A DNA stretch of 64,000 bases, from contig CAXIPT010000001.1 of assembly GCA_964030475.1 (NCBI GenBank), positions 2,296,449 to 2,360,448 on the forward strand, given 5' to 3'. The number at the start of each line of letters is the position of its first letter. Within the stretch, counting starts at the first letter, position 1. Of the stretch, positions 12,443 to 24,512 are shown in pieces. Made by a program: the position numbers and the translations under genes. The notes under the pieces were generated by a model. It made no database searches and had not been told where the DNA came from. It worked only from the letters and a program-made list of their open reading frames with translations. Source of the stretch: Tethya wilhelma (taxonomy: Eukaryota; Porifera; Demospongiae; Tethyida; Tethyidae).

Positions 12443-13601
12443 TGACAACTTCAAGACCAGTTCTGATGAAGCTGACTTGAGAATTTGGAGACATGTCTTT
12501 CAGTCAAACGCACAGCATGTCCTAGTATATTCTCCAGACACTGATGTGTACAACATTGGTATAACAACACCTGTATTCCGTGAAACAACAAAAAAGGTAA
12601 TAGTGCAGATAAATACCCCTCAATCACAAACAAGTTTATATGTGAATGTTAACAAATTAATCACAGTCCTTGAGAATGATCAGGACCTAGCAGCCATAAA
12701 TCGACCGAACCTTCTGAAAATATTTCAGATGCTCTACATTTGTTCAGGTTGCGATTACATTTCCTACTTTGCTGGAATGGGAAAAGCAAACTTCCTAAAT
12801 GTATTTTACCAACATGCCTCATTTATAACAGGGATGAGAATGTTGGATGAGTTGTCATTCACCAACAATGAAGAAGTTGAGGTTAACTTTCTGGCATTCG
12901 AGCGTTTAATCGGAACAATATATTTCAAAAAACACTATTGTGCAATGGTTTCGTTACGAGATGCAGAAACTCCTCAACAACTGTTCAACCAGAAAAGTAA
13001 AGGTGACACTACCATTAAACAACAACATCAAGAATGGTACGATGATATTCAAACCATAGTAAGTGATAGAATTACTACCGAAGAAGAACGTATGCCATCA
13101 AGAACCTCAATGTGGCGTCACTGGCTCCGCTGTTCTTGGATTGCTCAACTTTATCAAAATTCTAACAGAGAGAACCCTTATCTATCACTTCCTGCTCCAG
13201 AAGAATCTGGATGGAAGCTTGAGAATGGAGAGTATACCATTGACTGGGAGTGTCCTGAATTTCAAAAGAAGGTCAAACAGACAATTGACTTTCTAACTAA
13301 TGGGTGTGGATGCAAGAAAGGATGCATTTCTTCAAGGTGCACTTGTAAGGAAAAAAATGCACATTGTGGACCCGGCTTCCGGTGCGTAGGATGTCAAAAC
13401 ATCCCAAGAAGAGAGCATGAAGAGCAAACTATTTGTGAAACAATTGTTGACAATGATGTAACCGACAGTGATGAAACCGACAGTGATGCAACGGACAGTG
13501 ACACATCACTCACAGAAAATGAACAGGAGATGTGCAACTTAGAGGTTGAATTGGTAACAGATTTTATGTTAGATGTAGATGAGCTACAACATGATTTGTA
13601 A
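12384..13601 (+). CDS. Element ORF, C-terminal part: XPG-I-like half of PIN domain plus CXC Cys cluster
   Basis: The conserved part starts at SSDEADLRIWRHVFQ and VLVYSPDTDVYNIGI, which resemble the EA(E/D) and T-x-D-x-D acidic motifs of the XPG internal region. It continues with YICSGCDYISYFAGMGK, strikingly like the GCDY…GIG helix-hairpin motif of FEN1. The C-terminus carries CGCKKGCISSRCTCKEKN followed by HCGPGFRCVGCQ, a tesmin/CXC-like cluster suited to DNA binding, then an Asp/Ser/Thr-rich tail. The ATG at 12384 is only the first in this frame; the true protein is probably continuous with the upstream ORF, with a frameshift at about 12384-12442. Nuclease activity is inference from motif order. 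Confidence 0.55.
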   Translation: MEASQQMTHHTVSRSLPCTNDNFKTSSDEADLRIWRHVFQSNAQHVLVYSPDTDVYNIGITTPVFRETTKKVIVQINTPQSQTSLYVNVNKLITVLENDQDLAAINRPNLLKIFQMLYICSGCDYISYFAGMGKANFLNVFYQHASFITGMRMLDELSFTNNEEVEVNFLAFERLIGTIYFKKHYCAMVSLRDAETPQQLFNQKSKGDTTIKQQHQEWYDDIQTIVSDRITTEEERMPSRTSMWRHWLRCSWIAQLYQNSNRENPYLSLPAPEESGWKLENGEYTIDWECPEFQKKVKQTIDFLTNGCGCKKGCISSRCTCKEKNAHCGPGFRCVGCQNIPRREHEEQTICETIVDNDVTDSDETDSDATDSDTSLTENEQEMCNLEVELVTDFMLDVDELQHDL

Positions 13602-14349
13602 TAATCTCAGCAGCATATAGTATTACGTTGACTTATGTACTCTGTCTACCACAACTACAAAACTACACCATACACCCACATCCCAACCCCACCTTTATAG
13701 TGTTTGCATATTTATGTCGGGAAGAACCTGTAGACACATTCACAAGCTAACTATTGTTTGTTTATGTTTTGTTAATTTGTACCTCACAACACCACACCCC
13801 CACATCCCAACCCCCCCCCTATAATATCTTTGGACATTTCTGTTGGGAAGAATCCAGAGGTTTAAAAACTTGTTGACAACAACCTTATACATCATTATTT
13901 TAATATACTCTGTTTCCAAGTGTGTCCCATACTTACCACTCATTAACTCAACAGAAGTAGTGTGAAGAATTTGTTAGCACCGAGGTTAGCACAGCAAGAT
14001 AGACGGCCCCTTTGACTCCACAAAGAAACTTATAGGGAAAATATCATCATAAATCAATTCTACAATCTTTCAATAAACTTAAACTTGCCTGAAAAAGCTT
14101 CGTAAATAACTGTGGTAGTCATGCTGGCCTGCTTGCTTTGTACACTTCGAAAATGACAAAAATCGGCCATTTTGGCGGACACACCCACTTCCCTTGCAAA
14201 TAAATTTGGCGCGGATTCAGGCTTTGCGGTTCGACTGTCTGCTGCTATAATAAAAAATCAATGAAAATGAAATATTCATCAGGGATACTTTTAAAGGGTC
14301 TGATGATTAAATTTAAACTGAAAAAGGATATACTTGCCATATTTTTCGG
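13602..14349. other. 3' non-coding end of the large element and flank
   Basis: No gene seen. It holds two similar C-rich segments (around 13664-13730 and 13785-13860, both with ccacatcccaacccc and ttgggaagaa/tcgggaagaa) that look like a ~125-bp direct duplication in the 3' region of the element. It ends with the terminal inverted repeat at 14220-14237. Confidence 0.5.
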
Positions 14350-14967
14350 ACTAGCTCAGGTAGGTTAAGGAAATGTATTTCTAATTAACTGAAAAATTAT
14401 GCAAAAAGGCCGTAACTTTGTTACTATAATTAGAAATGTTCCTAAGTAATATACAAACAGAATCAATGTTAGTCACATGACTTAATTTCTGCAAATAAAA
14501 ATGCACAAGAAAGTACGCATTTTACCCTAACAAAGAAGGGATTTTCAGTTTCAGTATTTCTATCACTAAATTTGGTCAACATAATCTACATCTTCACATT
14601 TTCATATTTGGAAATTTTTGCTTTGTGTTTAGTCTTGAAATGGGTGTGCATTAAATAGAAACTGCTCTATTGTGTACTGCAAAAATTTTCAATATGAAAA
14701 TGTGAAGTTGTTACATTTTTTGAGCTCTTTCAGATATGATCCATCCCAAAACATGCAGCTGTCAATTTTGTACAGTTCCCTTTTAAAATTTGCTGATTCA
14801 GCAAAAAATAGGTCATGTGACTATGGCTACCACCAAAATTTTCTTAAAATTTTTAGGTTAGCATCATACTATGGAAGTACAAATAACTCAAAAGATATTC
14901 ACTTTGTCACATAATATTACTACTAATTTTGGACACTTTTTGTAAATGTTCCTTAACCTACCATTAG
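14350..14967. repeat. Large imperfect foldback element
   Basis: GGTAGGTTAAGGAA near 14352 is mirrored by TTCCTTAACCTACC near 14950. Inside, CTTCACATTTTCATATT (about 14591) is mirrored by AATATGAAAATGTGAAG (about 14690), and GTCACATGAC occurs at matching distance in both arms. Together this is a decayed ~300-bp-armed inverted repeat with its centre near 14640 and no coding capacity. Confidence 0.55.
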
Positions 14968-16433
14968 AAATTCTCATAAAATGGAGGATGTTTTAAGTGA
15001 ATAACATCATATGGCAAAATTAAAGTTTAGTAGCTATGCCTTCTTTTTGTTTTTCTTCTACAAGTAAAGATTACATAAAGCTTTTTATATGATGCAGCTT
15101 AGCAACAATCAAGCTAACTATACTCCATGTCTTGTTACTTGGTGAAGCTTTTGTAAAGAAAAAAAAGCCTAATGTACAGAAGGGTCGGTCTATACACTTT
15201 TTTCCAGCTAGCCAACAACAAAGCGATTCTACGCTTCACAACGATCCAAGTACAAATATTAGTCAAAACTCTGAACACAGTTTTAACAAACTCAGATCAT
15301 GACAAAAAATTTTTATACCCTGCCTTAACTACACTGAACAACAAACATTACCAGAGCATGTGGTTTGGATCAGTACATGTGAACTTCATTTCATCGCAGA
15401 GCAAGAATCAAGTGTAGAAACAGTTTTCCTAGACTTTTCATTTTTATGAAGATCTTAGATCTGTGTTTCCATATTTTAGCAAAACTGACATCTTATTGTG
15501 GAGTGAAGGAGTACTGTAACATTAGGTTGCTATTATCATGGAAGGAGATAAAAAGTGAGATAGTTTGAAGAATCTTCCTCTGTACAAGGATAATTCCAAA
15601 GCAGAGCTCAAAAAATTTGCCACTAGTTGAAGATACCCACAGCCTCTTCAGTAACAAAATGTAGTTGATAAATACAAACTGCAGAGACCTGATGCCTTCA
15701 ATCACAGGACCTTATTTTGGAAGAATAAATCTTTTACCTAGTACACTAAAGCAAATTAGCCAGCTTCAATCCTTCAAGCTATGAGAATTCTTCATTACTG
15801 TTAGTTGCCGGTACTAAACACTAATTAGTTCCTGCTTCTACAAGGAGAGAGAGCTGCAAAATTTGCTAGAAAGCAAAAGCAAGTACTAGATTTACTAAAT
15901 AGGATATGCAAATTGTTAACAATTGAACGAAGGAAACTCAGCATTGACCATGTATACTAAGACATACACAGGTGTTGAAGGCATATCACTTCATCCTTCC
16001 ACCTGCTGTTCAACCATGCAAGTGCATGGAGCTACTAGCAGACACAAATGAAATATGACACTGCAAAGGGAACAAAATAATAGCATGATGATATAGCACA
16101 CTATTATTATCACAGTAGATGATCTGAAGAAATAGCTTAATTGGGTACAAATTGGGAGACTCTGGTTGAAATCTTAGGTGACCCCGTGTTCTAGGTAACA
16201 AGCCCTAGTTGCTCCTATTCAATACAACTCTCCTATTTTATACAAGGCCAAAAAGTAATATATATTAGACCATTTTGAGAGATTGAGTGAATTATTTTTT
16301 TTCTAGCCACCTGAAACGTTTATGCATGCTTATTTTTTGTGATATTTGAGCCATTAATCTATGCACGGGGAAAATTCAAGAACAAATCTTTCCTCTATAA
16401 GATGCACACCACAACTTGTACACATCATACNGG
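14968..16433. other. Non-coding stretch between the two large elements
   Basis: AT-rich; short open stretches only, none with recognisable similarity. One undetermined base lies at 16431, just before the tandem array. Confidence 0.45.
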
Positions 16434-17660
16434 AACTGCATACATTTAGACACCTATATCTAGTGTACACATGTTACATCACTTCTCTGTTTGTTTTCTC
16501 AATGCAGAGCTCTTTTCTGGGTATGAGTTCATGTCTTCATGGAGTAGCATTGTAAGGAACCGAGTAAGGAACCGCATACATTTAGACACCTATATCTAAT
16601 GTACACATGTTACATTGCTTCTCTGTTTGTTCCCACATTGCAGAGCTCTTTTCTGGGTATGAGTTCATGTCTTCGTGGAGTACCATTGTAAGGAACTGAG
16701 TAAGGAACCACATACATTTAGACACCTATATCTAGTGTACACATGTTACATTGCTTCTCTGTTTGTTCCCTCAATGCAGAGCTCTTTTCTGGGTATGAAT
16801 TCATGTCTTTGTGAAGTAGCATTGTAAGGAACCGAGTAAGGAACCGCATACATCTAGACACCTATATCTAGTGTACACATGTTACGTTGCTTCTCTGTTT
16901 GTTCCCTCATTGCAGAGCTGTTTTCTGGGTATGAGTTCATGTCTTCGTGGAGTAGCATTGTAAGGAACCGAGTAAGGAACCATATACATTTAGACACCTA
17001 TATCTAGTGTACACATGTTTCATCACTTCTTTGTTTGTTCTCTCAATGCAGAGCTCTTTTCTGGGTATGAGTTCATGTCTTCGTGGAGTAGCATTGTAAG
17101 GAACCGAGTAAGGAACCACATACATTTACACACCTATATCTAGTGTACATGTATTTTATTCCTTGTCTGCTTGTTACTCCATACAATGCTACTCCATTAA
17201 GACATAAACTTAAACCTATAGAATAGAGCTCTGAATTGAGTGAACAAACAGTGAACCAATAAGATACACGTACATTAAATATAGGTGTGTAAATGCATGT
17301 GGTTCTTTACTTGGTTCTTTATAATGCTACTCCATGACGATATGAAATCAGGGAATAAACAGCAAAGAAATGTAACATGCCTGAGCTTATCTCTTTATTG
17401 GACAGCATCATAAGGAACTGAGTAAGGAACCACGTAGATTTACACATGTATATCCAGTGTACACATGTTACCTTTCTTTGCTGTACCTATAAGGAACCAA
17501 TCAACGAACCACATTCATTTACACCTCATTATCTAGTGTACACATGTTACATTGCTTCTATTTGTTCCCTCAATGCAGAGTTCTTTTCAGAGTATGAGTT
17601 TATGTGTTCATGGAGTAACATCATTAGGAACTGAGTAAGGAACTACATACATTTACACAC
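16434..17660. repeat. Left tandem array of ~136-bp repeats (KDZ element side)
   Basis: The unit runs from (aagga)accgcatacatttagac through cctatatctagtgtacacat, a gttcc(c/t)tcaatgcagagctc stretch and ttctgggtatgagttcatgt to agcattgtaaggaaccgagt. Five well-conserved units occupy about 16434-17140. Degenerate and partly reversed units follow to about 17660, and a further isolated fragment lies at 18135-18225. The same unit occurs in the opposite orientation at 31.6-34.0 kb. Confidence 0.9.
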
Positions 17661-18605
17661 GTATATCTGGTTGGGGCAAGCCTAAGTGAGCCCCAGATAG
17701 CGAGTAGTATGTCGGGAGCGTCTGTCTGTCTGTCATCGTTGGACTTTGTGTGTTCACGTAAGCTAAACTAATGATCAACCCCTACCATGTACCATGCATT
17801 ACTCACGCATGCGCATAAGTTTAGAGTGTGCACGTGTTTTAGAGACAATCGAGAAATCAGAAAGAGGCGCAGCTAGAGCAAAACACTTGACTTTTGAGAA
17901 ATGATCCAGCTGATTAGCTAGAGGTTGTGAGACTTAGACAGTTGAAACAATATAGATGCTAAGCATATCTTATAAGAGACAAGCACAGAAACAGTTTAAC
18001 AGCAGCACCCAACAGAAAAATAGGCAGAAAACCAGATGATCTATACCATTAGCATGTTCTGACAAATATTCTCCGTACACTCGCTGTCAACTCATGCAAA
18101 ACTGCACTCGCTCAGGCTCGTCCCACAATACCTTGCATTCTTCTATTTTACACATGTTACATTTATTTGCTGTTTGTTTCCTCATTGCAGAGCTGTTTTC
18201 TGGGTATGAGTTTGTCTTCATGAGAAAGATGGAACTTACAAAATTCTTCATTTCATGTGTTCAGGTTTCCAAAGTGGATTGTTCTAGTTTTACTACTTAA
18301 TGAAACCCAAAAAACTATCAGTTCTGTTCAGTAACACTTAAACTCATCATTGTTTGATTCTCTTTTTCTATAACATTGTTTGTTTTATGTATTATAAATT
18401 GTGTAATTGTATGTACTTTGGTTTGTGTGAATCAGTGTGGGTTTTTTGGTAGTAATAATTAACCACATTCTTGCCTGATAGGAAGTAATTGCATGATCAG
18501 CTGGTGAGCAGCTTGCAAGTTTGTCGCGGTCAAGTTGAAGATTTTCTTTCTGCTTTGTTATACGCTCCTGTGCCGATCCTTTCTTCTTTCTATTACTAAA
18601 CTATC
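17661..18605. other. 5' flank of the transposase gene
   Basis: No coding sequence seen. It holds one isolated degenerate copy of the 136-bp repeat (18135-18225: cacatgttacatttatttgc … ttctgggtatgag). This stretch probably includes the promoter of the + strand gene, but I see no specific element. Confidence 0.4.
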
Positions 18606-21600
18606 ATGAACAAAGAAACTGAACTCTCAGAAAAGGAAGAGCACGAGGGAGTGGCTGACTTTGTACAAGTACGTATAGTAGCCGTAGGATGATTTTATAG
18701 TGCTACTCAATTGCACACTATGTCCTCCATTTCAAGTGTATATACATGTACAATAATACAGTGTCAAGATCGGCATATTCAGAATCACTCTGAGCTCGAG
18801 ATACAAGAGTGTGAAAGCTCTCAGGATCCCCAGGTGCTCGACTTTCATAAGTAAAGTTATCACTTTATAAATCAAATTGCAACTTGATTTACAATCATGC
18901 TACAAGTTACTTGTGATTGACTAGTACTTGTGATTGACTAGGAATTAATATGTCTGAGCTTGCTACTCTAAGTACATGAGTGTGCAGGAGCCTCACAGCA
19001 CATATTGTCACAAACAACTGCCACTCTGGTACTAAGTTTGTTGTTCAATTTTAATTTTTAACATTATATGAATGGTCATTCTCTTCTTTTTTTTTGCTTC
19101 AGTCCAGTGAGAAAGGTCTTAGCAGAAAAGTCACAAATCTAGAGTTTGGCCCTCACTGTCATAGAAAGGTGTGTAGTTGATACTGTATATGTTTTAACTT
19201 GGACAATCTCATCCAGGACCTGATTGATCATCATTGTAATTTCAGAAACGTCCTTGTGAGTATGAAACAGAAAATGCCATTAAGAAAGCATGCCGGAAAG
19301 GATCAGACTGGCGCTACAAAATCAGTTCTGATTTGCCTCGAAAACGATTGGCAATGAATTATAGAAGAAATAATTCCAGTAGTACCAGTACTAGTGAAAC
19401 AGTAAAGTTGGTCAACAAGGTTGCTGTACAGACCAAAAATGAGGACATTAATACTAATGGTAACATTTTCTGTCACAGTGACAATGTTTGTTACGTATTA
19501 ATCCTTATACACCTTTGATACAATTGTTGTGATATTTGTTAGGTAACACCTCAGAAGACTTTCCTGTCGCAGATAGCTTCTCATCTGCAATAATGGAATC
19601 AAGTAATGTATGTGAAATAATTATTGTGGTGTATTGTAGCCTTGCACCCAAGCTCTAGCTCTCCTTTGACCTTGCACTAATGGTTAGTACAGGTCAAAGG
19701 AGAGAGCCTGGGTACAAGGCTAACTAGTGTATTGTCACTTCATAATTATGGCATGACCATACAATGTCATAATGACTATTATACATGCATATATGCTGTA
19801 ACTAATGTATAAACTGTGATTATGGTGAGTAAAATAATTAATGATGATGCTCATTATTTAAATTATGATACAAACTTGAATTGCCAGAATGCTGCTCAAA
19901 CTACAACTATTGCAAGTTCTGTCATCACATGTACACCTGTTGATGCTTACATTCATCAGCTGATGATTAACAAGGCCATCATCCCATGTGATCCTCAGTT
20001 CAAGTTGTTTGTTTTGCAAGAGCTTTCTGAAACCACCCATCTTTTAAAAGTAATTATTGTGCATACGTATATATGTGTGCATGTATGTGGTTCTTATCCT
20101 GCCATGGCATTGTGCTATACTATTTATTTTGCAGCCTCACTGCTACCAGTTTGTGTCTCGGAGTGGACGTCACTTTCATGATGATTTGAAATGCTATTGG
20201 ATATACTCCTGCACATGCAACCCACATAACACACGCTTCTTGGAGAGTTTGAGTTCACACATAAGCTGTAGTTTCTCTGATTTTAGTAAAGAATACCAAG
20301 AGTGTATTCACATCAAAGCAACTATTCACTTCACTAGTCACCTGGATGCAATCCACTGCTTGACTCCTAATAGTGATTTTGAAGGTTCTATACCTAAAGC
20401 TTTAGCTATGCAAGCATACACACATGCAATAGTAATAATTATATATAATCATGTACTCTTTTTGTAATTTGTACTATATAGAGCACTCGTATACTTCCGT
20501 GGCACTTGACAATCCAGTACAGGTTTGTTTAGATATGATTCATGCACTATTATACTTAAAACTTAATATTATACTCATTTACAGATGTTGGACACTGTAG
20601 CTTGTGTTGGAATGCTGGGCTCAGTTTGTGTATGTGCTCAAGGATCATATGGTGTTGTGTATGTATCCTCAAGTTTGGATATCACTTGTGCAACATGTCG
20701 GTTTGGGAAAACATCTTGCAAGCATGTAAACCACCTTGTAGCCATTATTAGTTGTGAACAACTCCAATCAGAGTTACCAGAGCCATTACAAAACTTTGCC
20801 AACCTACTACAACCAACAGCTGATCGTGTAAAGCTTAATTTAGCTACTTTAAAATATAGTAACAGGCGATACACCATCCCTTGTTATTCAGTGAAAACTA
20901 TCCCTTTCATCCTTCCATCACATTTGAATGTGGTTCTACTACAAGCACTGATTGAGAGATTTAAGATTAGCAATGATATTGCACATCTTATACCAGAGGA
21001 GACAACTATATGTGGAGACTGTGGACAAGTAAGATGGGAATTCCCTGTACTGGATTACAATTCCATGATTGTTACAAACAATCAGCTAATAAATGCCCAA
21101 GGTTAGCAACTTAGCCACAAACAGTTATATTATAATTTGCATGTGTTGTCTTCTCAAACATCTATAATTACAAGTATAGTAAAAATTTCATAAAAATTAA
21201 CAGTGTAGGAATGGGCAGTGCGGTAAAAAGTAAGGAAACAAGGCATGTCGCAATTTCGGCACATGACTACTTCATTTTCATTTTTGATTCCTCATACATC
21301 CTGTCATATGAAAATAAATATTGATATGATTCAAACAATGTTGTACATGCCTAGATAAAATAATGGTTGGAATTCATAGATCATGCATGCCAATCAGTAT
21401 GCTGCAGAGTGTGCCACCTTACGGTCGGATTACTGACAGGGAGTGCCGATGGATTAATTGAGGTGTGGAACTTAACTGTTAGCTAGCTAAGTGGGGCAAA
21501 GTATATAAGCAGGCAATCTAGGCAAAGTTGTTCCTCAATACTCTACTTGAGCATAAAAAAATGAAGTAGTCATGTGCCGAAATTGCGACATGCCTTGTTT

Positions 21601-22006
21601 CCTTACTTTTTACCGCACTGCCCATTCCTACACTGTTAATTTTTATGAAATTTTTACTATACTTGTTCATTCACTTTTTTCAACACTAAAGTGAGGAGAC
21701 TATATCAGGGACTTAGTAAGTCCTTACAAAAAGCTTGAGTAGCAGTACTATTAGGCTAATGCGCATGCGCATTAAATGCCACGTGGATAGATAACGACCT
21801 TTGACCTCTACCTACAAAAGATGGCTGCATTGAAGTGTATGAATTTATATACTAAGTTTTAAAGCTTTCTAGCTCTTGTTTTAACACATTTGGGCAGAAA
21901 GCGAGTGCAAAAGGCACTAGTCCAGATGAGAACAAATTGTTCTGTGTAGTCAAAACAAGCTCAACGTCTTTTGTTTTTCTGGAAATCGCTTTCAAGTAAG
22001 TCAGTT

Positions 22007-22037
<31 letters not shown>

Positions 22038-24423
22038 GAGAACAAAATTGCGTGGGTGTTGCTTCTAACTAGCGCTCGCTACGAGTGCTTATGAAAGCTT
22101 CTGTGAGTTTTAGGCCATGCAAGCGTTTGTTAATCTGTCTGAGAGAGCTTCTGAGAAAGTTTGAAGGTTTAACTTTGTCTTGCTAGATTTTTATGGTGAT
22201 AAACATTTTGTATTATGTCTATGGGACAGTCGGCCCATTCCTACTATACGTACTACCGTACGTATGATAGTATTCAAAAGAAGATGTTCCACACCTGAAT
22301 GCACTGGACAGCTATTGTATGATGGCCAAGATCAATGTCTTCTGAACATGAAGCAGCTTCTCTTCACCTATGAAGTATTGAGACAGTTTATGTATCATTT
22401 CTTGCTTGGAAGGTAATGCAAAAAGCAAGGCCATAACTGCATAACATGCAGTTACATAATTATTATACCTGCTTTTGCAAGATGACATTAAATTGCATGA
22501 TAAGTTTTTCCCATAATAAAATTATACAGGACAACTATATACACCGAGTACTGTGTTCTTTCCAAGACCTACAAAGATACAGGTTCCTCTCTCAGTAGCA
22601 CTGTACACTACAACCATTACCGTAGTGCTTGGTATGCATACTTGAGGCTGATGAAACCCAGCATTGATTTCGATGTTGGGTTCAGTTGTGAAGAGTGTGG
22701 AGCTTGTCCTTCTGTTGTTATCATGGATGGAACTTCTCTCTCATTTAGAAAGGATTTAGATTTTTGGAACACCAGCAGTAGGATCAAAATGGAAGCACAA
22801 AAAGCTGATGTAATTCCCAAAGGAAGGTTAGTCTCATTGGCACAGAAATGGTGACTCTCACTAGTCACTACTGAATAATATGCAGTGACTCATTAATAAT
22901 TATAATTATCTGCATGTATGTGGTATCACCATGGCCATGACATTGTAGTACAGGAGTCACTACAATAGAATGACATTGTATAGTGGTGGCACCATGTACA
23001 TGTTGCAATAATTTGACCGATAGCTCTTACTTATAGCTTTCAAGATCGAATCTTTATCAAGAATATTGATACAAGACGACTTCTGATGAAGTATTGCACA
23101 AAGGGCCTCACTCATACAGAGATGCTTCAACTTATTCGGCGTGTATCTGAGCACACACCTTGCCTCTTGTTGCTTCTGCAACACTTGGAAAAGCAGGTTC
23201 TCCCTGGGGCAGATTTATGTCAGTGCCCTCTTCCTTACAGAAGCTTTATTCAAAGTCTGTCATCAGATGCCCCAGTGTGTGCTCTAATTCCGCCCAATCA
23301 AGAGACTATTCAGTTAGTAGAGAAACTCTCTCAGTATGATATTTCCAAGGATCCTGAAGTATGTATTAATTCTGGCTATAATTTATATGTATGTTTGGTG
23401 TATTACTCAAGCATTGATAATATAACTCGTATTATTTTGCATGCAGGATATGGAGATATTGCAATCTAGTTCTCCAGTTCTTTTTGGGTTGCTTCTGGAT
23501 GTGAAAGACTATCCCCGCCAGGCAATATTTCCCATCCTAAAAGAATTAATTATAAAATCACTTGCCCCATTCAAAAATCAAGACTATCCTGCCGAAATCG
23601 TGTCTTTACCTGAAGAGAATGAAATTTGTTCACTATCTTACTTTCCTACACTACGTCGAGTAAGAGAAAGACGAAGTTATGAAGCTGACAAATCTTCTAG
23701 GGCAAAGATATGTACTAAGAAAAGCAGTGGACATCCTACATTATTGCCTGGTGTATTCACTCTGTTTTGTCAACACGGTATAACGATTATTATTATAGTA
23801 ACTGTTATTGATACTAAAACAATTATATCAGATATCTATTGATCTTTACATGCATGATTATAATTATGTAACATTCATTAAGAATCATTATACCTTATAG
23901 GAATCTGTTATGGTTTTAAAACAATGCGAGTACGTGAGTCACCGAATACTGCTTTTACAGTGCTTTTTGAGCATTTCAAAGCAGGTATATGGATATTGCA
24001 ATAATAGTCTTCTTTATTGTTAACTCTGGAAATGTTTTTCTCTAACTCAGCTCCAAAAACTGTCATCTATGACAACAGTTGTAATTTACATGACTACTGT
24101 CTCAACAGAGAAGCAAATTTCTTTAAGGATACCAAATTTGTGATTGATCGGTTCCATTGGCCAAATCACACTGGTATAGAAACCTGTTACATGTTACATG
24201 CATGCAAATAATTGTTATTATTGCTATATATACAGGGTGCAGCCAAGCGTACAACATAAGTTTGTATCCTCAGTACGCTACCATCAATACCCAGACAGTG
24301 GAACAGGCAAATTCTGCTTTGGGCAGAATTAAGTCATCCGTTAGTTATATGAATGCACCTAATTTTATGATGCACTGCAAGTTTTTTTTATGGCACAGAA
24401 ACATTTTGAAAAAGCAACAATAA
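18606..24423 (+). CDS. KDZ transposase with SWIM-like zinc finger
   Basis: Sixteen exons join in phase to 978 codons: 18606-18668, 18762-18833, 19103-19168, 19246-19459, 19543-19607, 19888-20049, 20135-20384, 20482-20522, 20585-21101, 22271-22412, 22530-22826, 23037-23358, 23447-23777, 23901-23984, 24051-24173, 24236-24423. The N-terminal half has the Cys/His cluster ITCATCRFGKTSCKHVNHL (SWIM-like, slightly off CxC…CxH) and a CGDCG pair. The C-terminal half is the KDZ catalytic core: CEECGACPSVVIMDGTSLSF (Asp codon about 22725), GICYGFKTMRVRESPNTAF, VIYDNSCNLHDYCLNR (Asp 24071), FVIDRFHWPNH and NTQTVEQANSALGRIKSS (Glu 24301). All candidate D/D/E residues are present and no stop interrupts the frame, so the gene could be active. 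A repeat insertion fills the intron 21102-22270. An alternative acceptor at 22185-22186 would add 28 repeat-derived codons in frame. Confidence 0.85.
19636..19724. repeat. Short foldback (CCAGGCT family)
   Basis: The segment gccttgcacccaagctctag and its imperfect complement (agagagcctgggtacaaggc) flank a ~40-bp loop in an intron of the transposase gene. Closely related hairpins lie at 32393-32456 and 49052-49133. Confidence 0.6.
21171..21665. repeat. MITE with ~105-bp near-perfect inverted repeats, in transposase intron
   Basis: The arm starting caagtatagtaaaaatttca (21171-21282) is matched by its reverse complement at about 21555-21665. Both arms contain GTAGGAATGGGCAGTGCGG, AAGGCATGTCGCAATTTCGG and CATGACTACTTCAT. 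The spacer is ~270 bp of non-coding DNA. Single related arms occur at 48186-48295 and next to the gap at 56070-56129. Confidence 0.85.
21666..22268. repeat. Interspersed repeat, copy A
   Basis: This segment is homologous, in inverted orientation, to 55486-56085. Shared stretches include atgcgcatgcgcatta, ttttgttgtgtc-like AT blocks, a GTAAG/CTTAC run, and cattttgtattatgtctatg with gggacag, ending in the palindromic tacgtactaccgtacgta. It lies in the intron between transposase exons and supplies the alternative acceptor at 22185-22186. Confidence 0.75.
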
Positions 24424-24512
24424 ACACTACATACTTAATTCTATTGTCAATTGTGATCATTTTTACAATAATTATTGTTATTATAGAATCAGATATTTAA
24501 TTATTACTGTTA

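Larger units (their letters stand above)
7277..14237 (+). mobile_element. ~7-kb transposable element encoding an RNase H-like/PIN/CXC protein
   Basis: The 18-mer cagtcgaaccgcaaagcc at 7277-7294 recurs as its perfect reverse complement at 14220-14237. Between them lies one interrupted reading frame of about 1,950 codons on +, flanked by ~460 bp of 5' and ~620 bp of 3' non-coding DNA. I recognise the protein as a family present in many copies in cnidarian and other invertebrate genomes, usually annotated only as uncharacterised. No target duplication is apparent outside the repeats, so the exact ends are uncertain. The copy is probably inactive (see the ORF entries). Confidence 0.65.

Noticed and set aside
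16434..17660. The regular ~136-bp array as a CRISPR array
   Set aside because: Units are contiguous tandem repeats without unique spacers, in an animal genome, with a mirrored array flanking a transposon.
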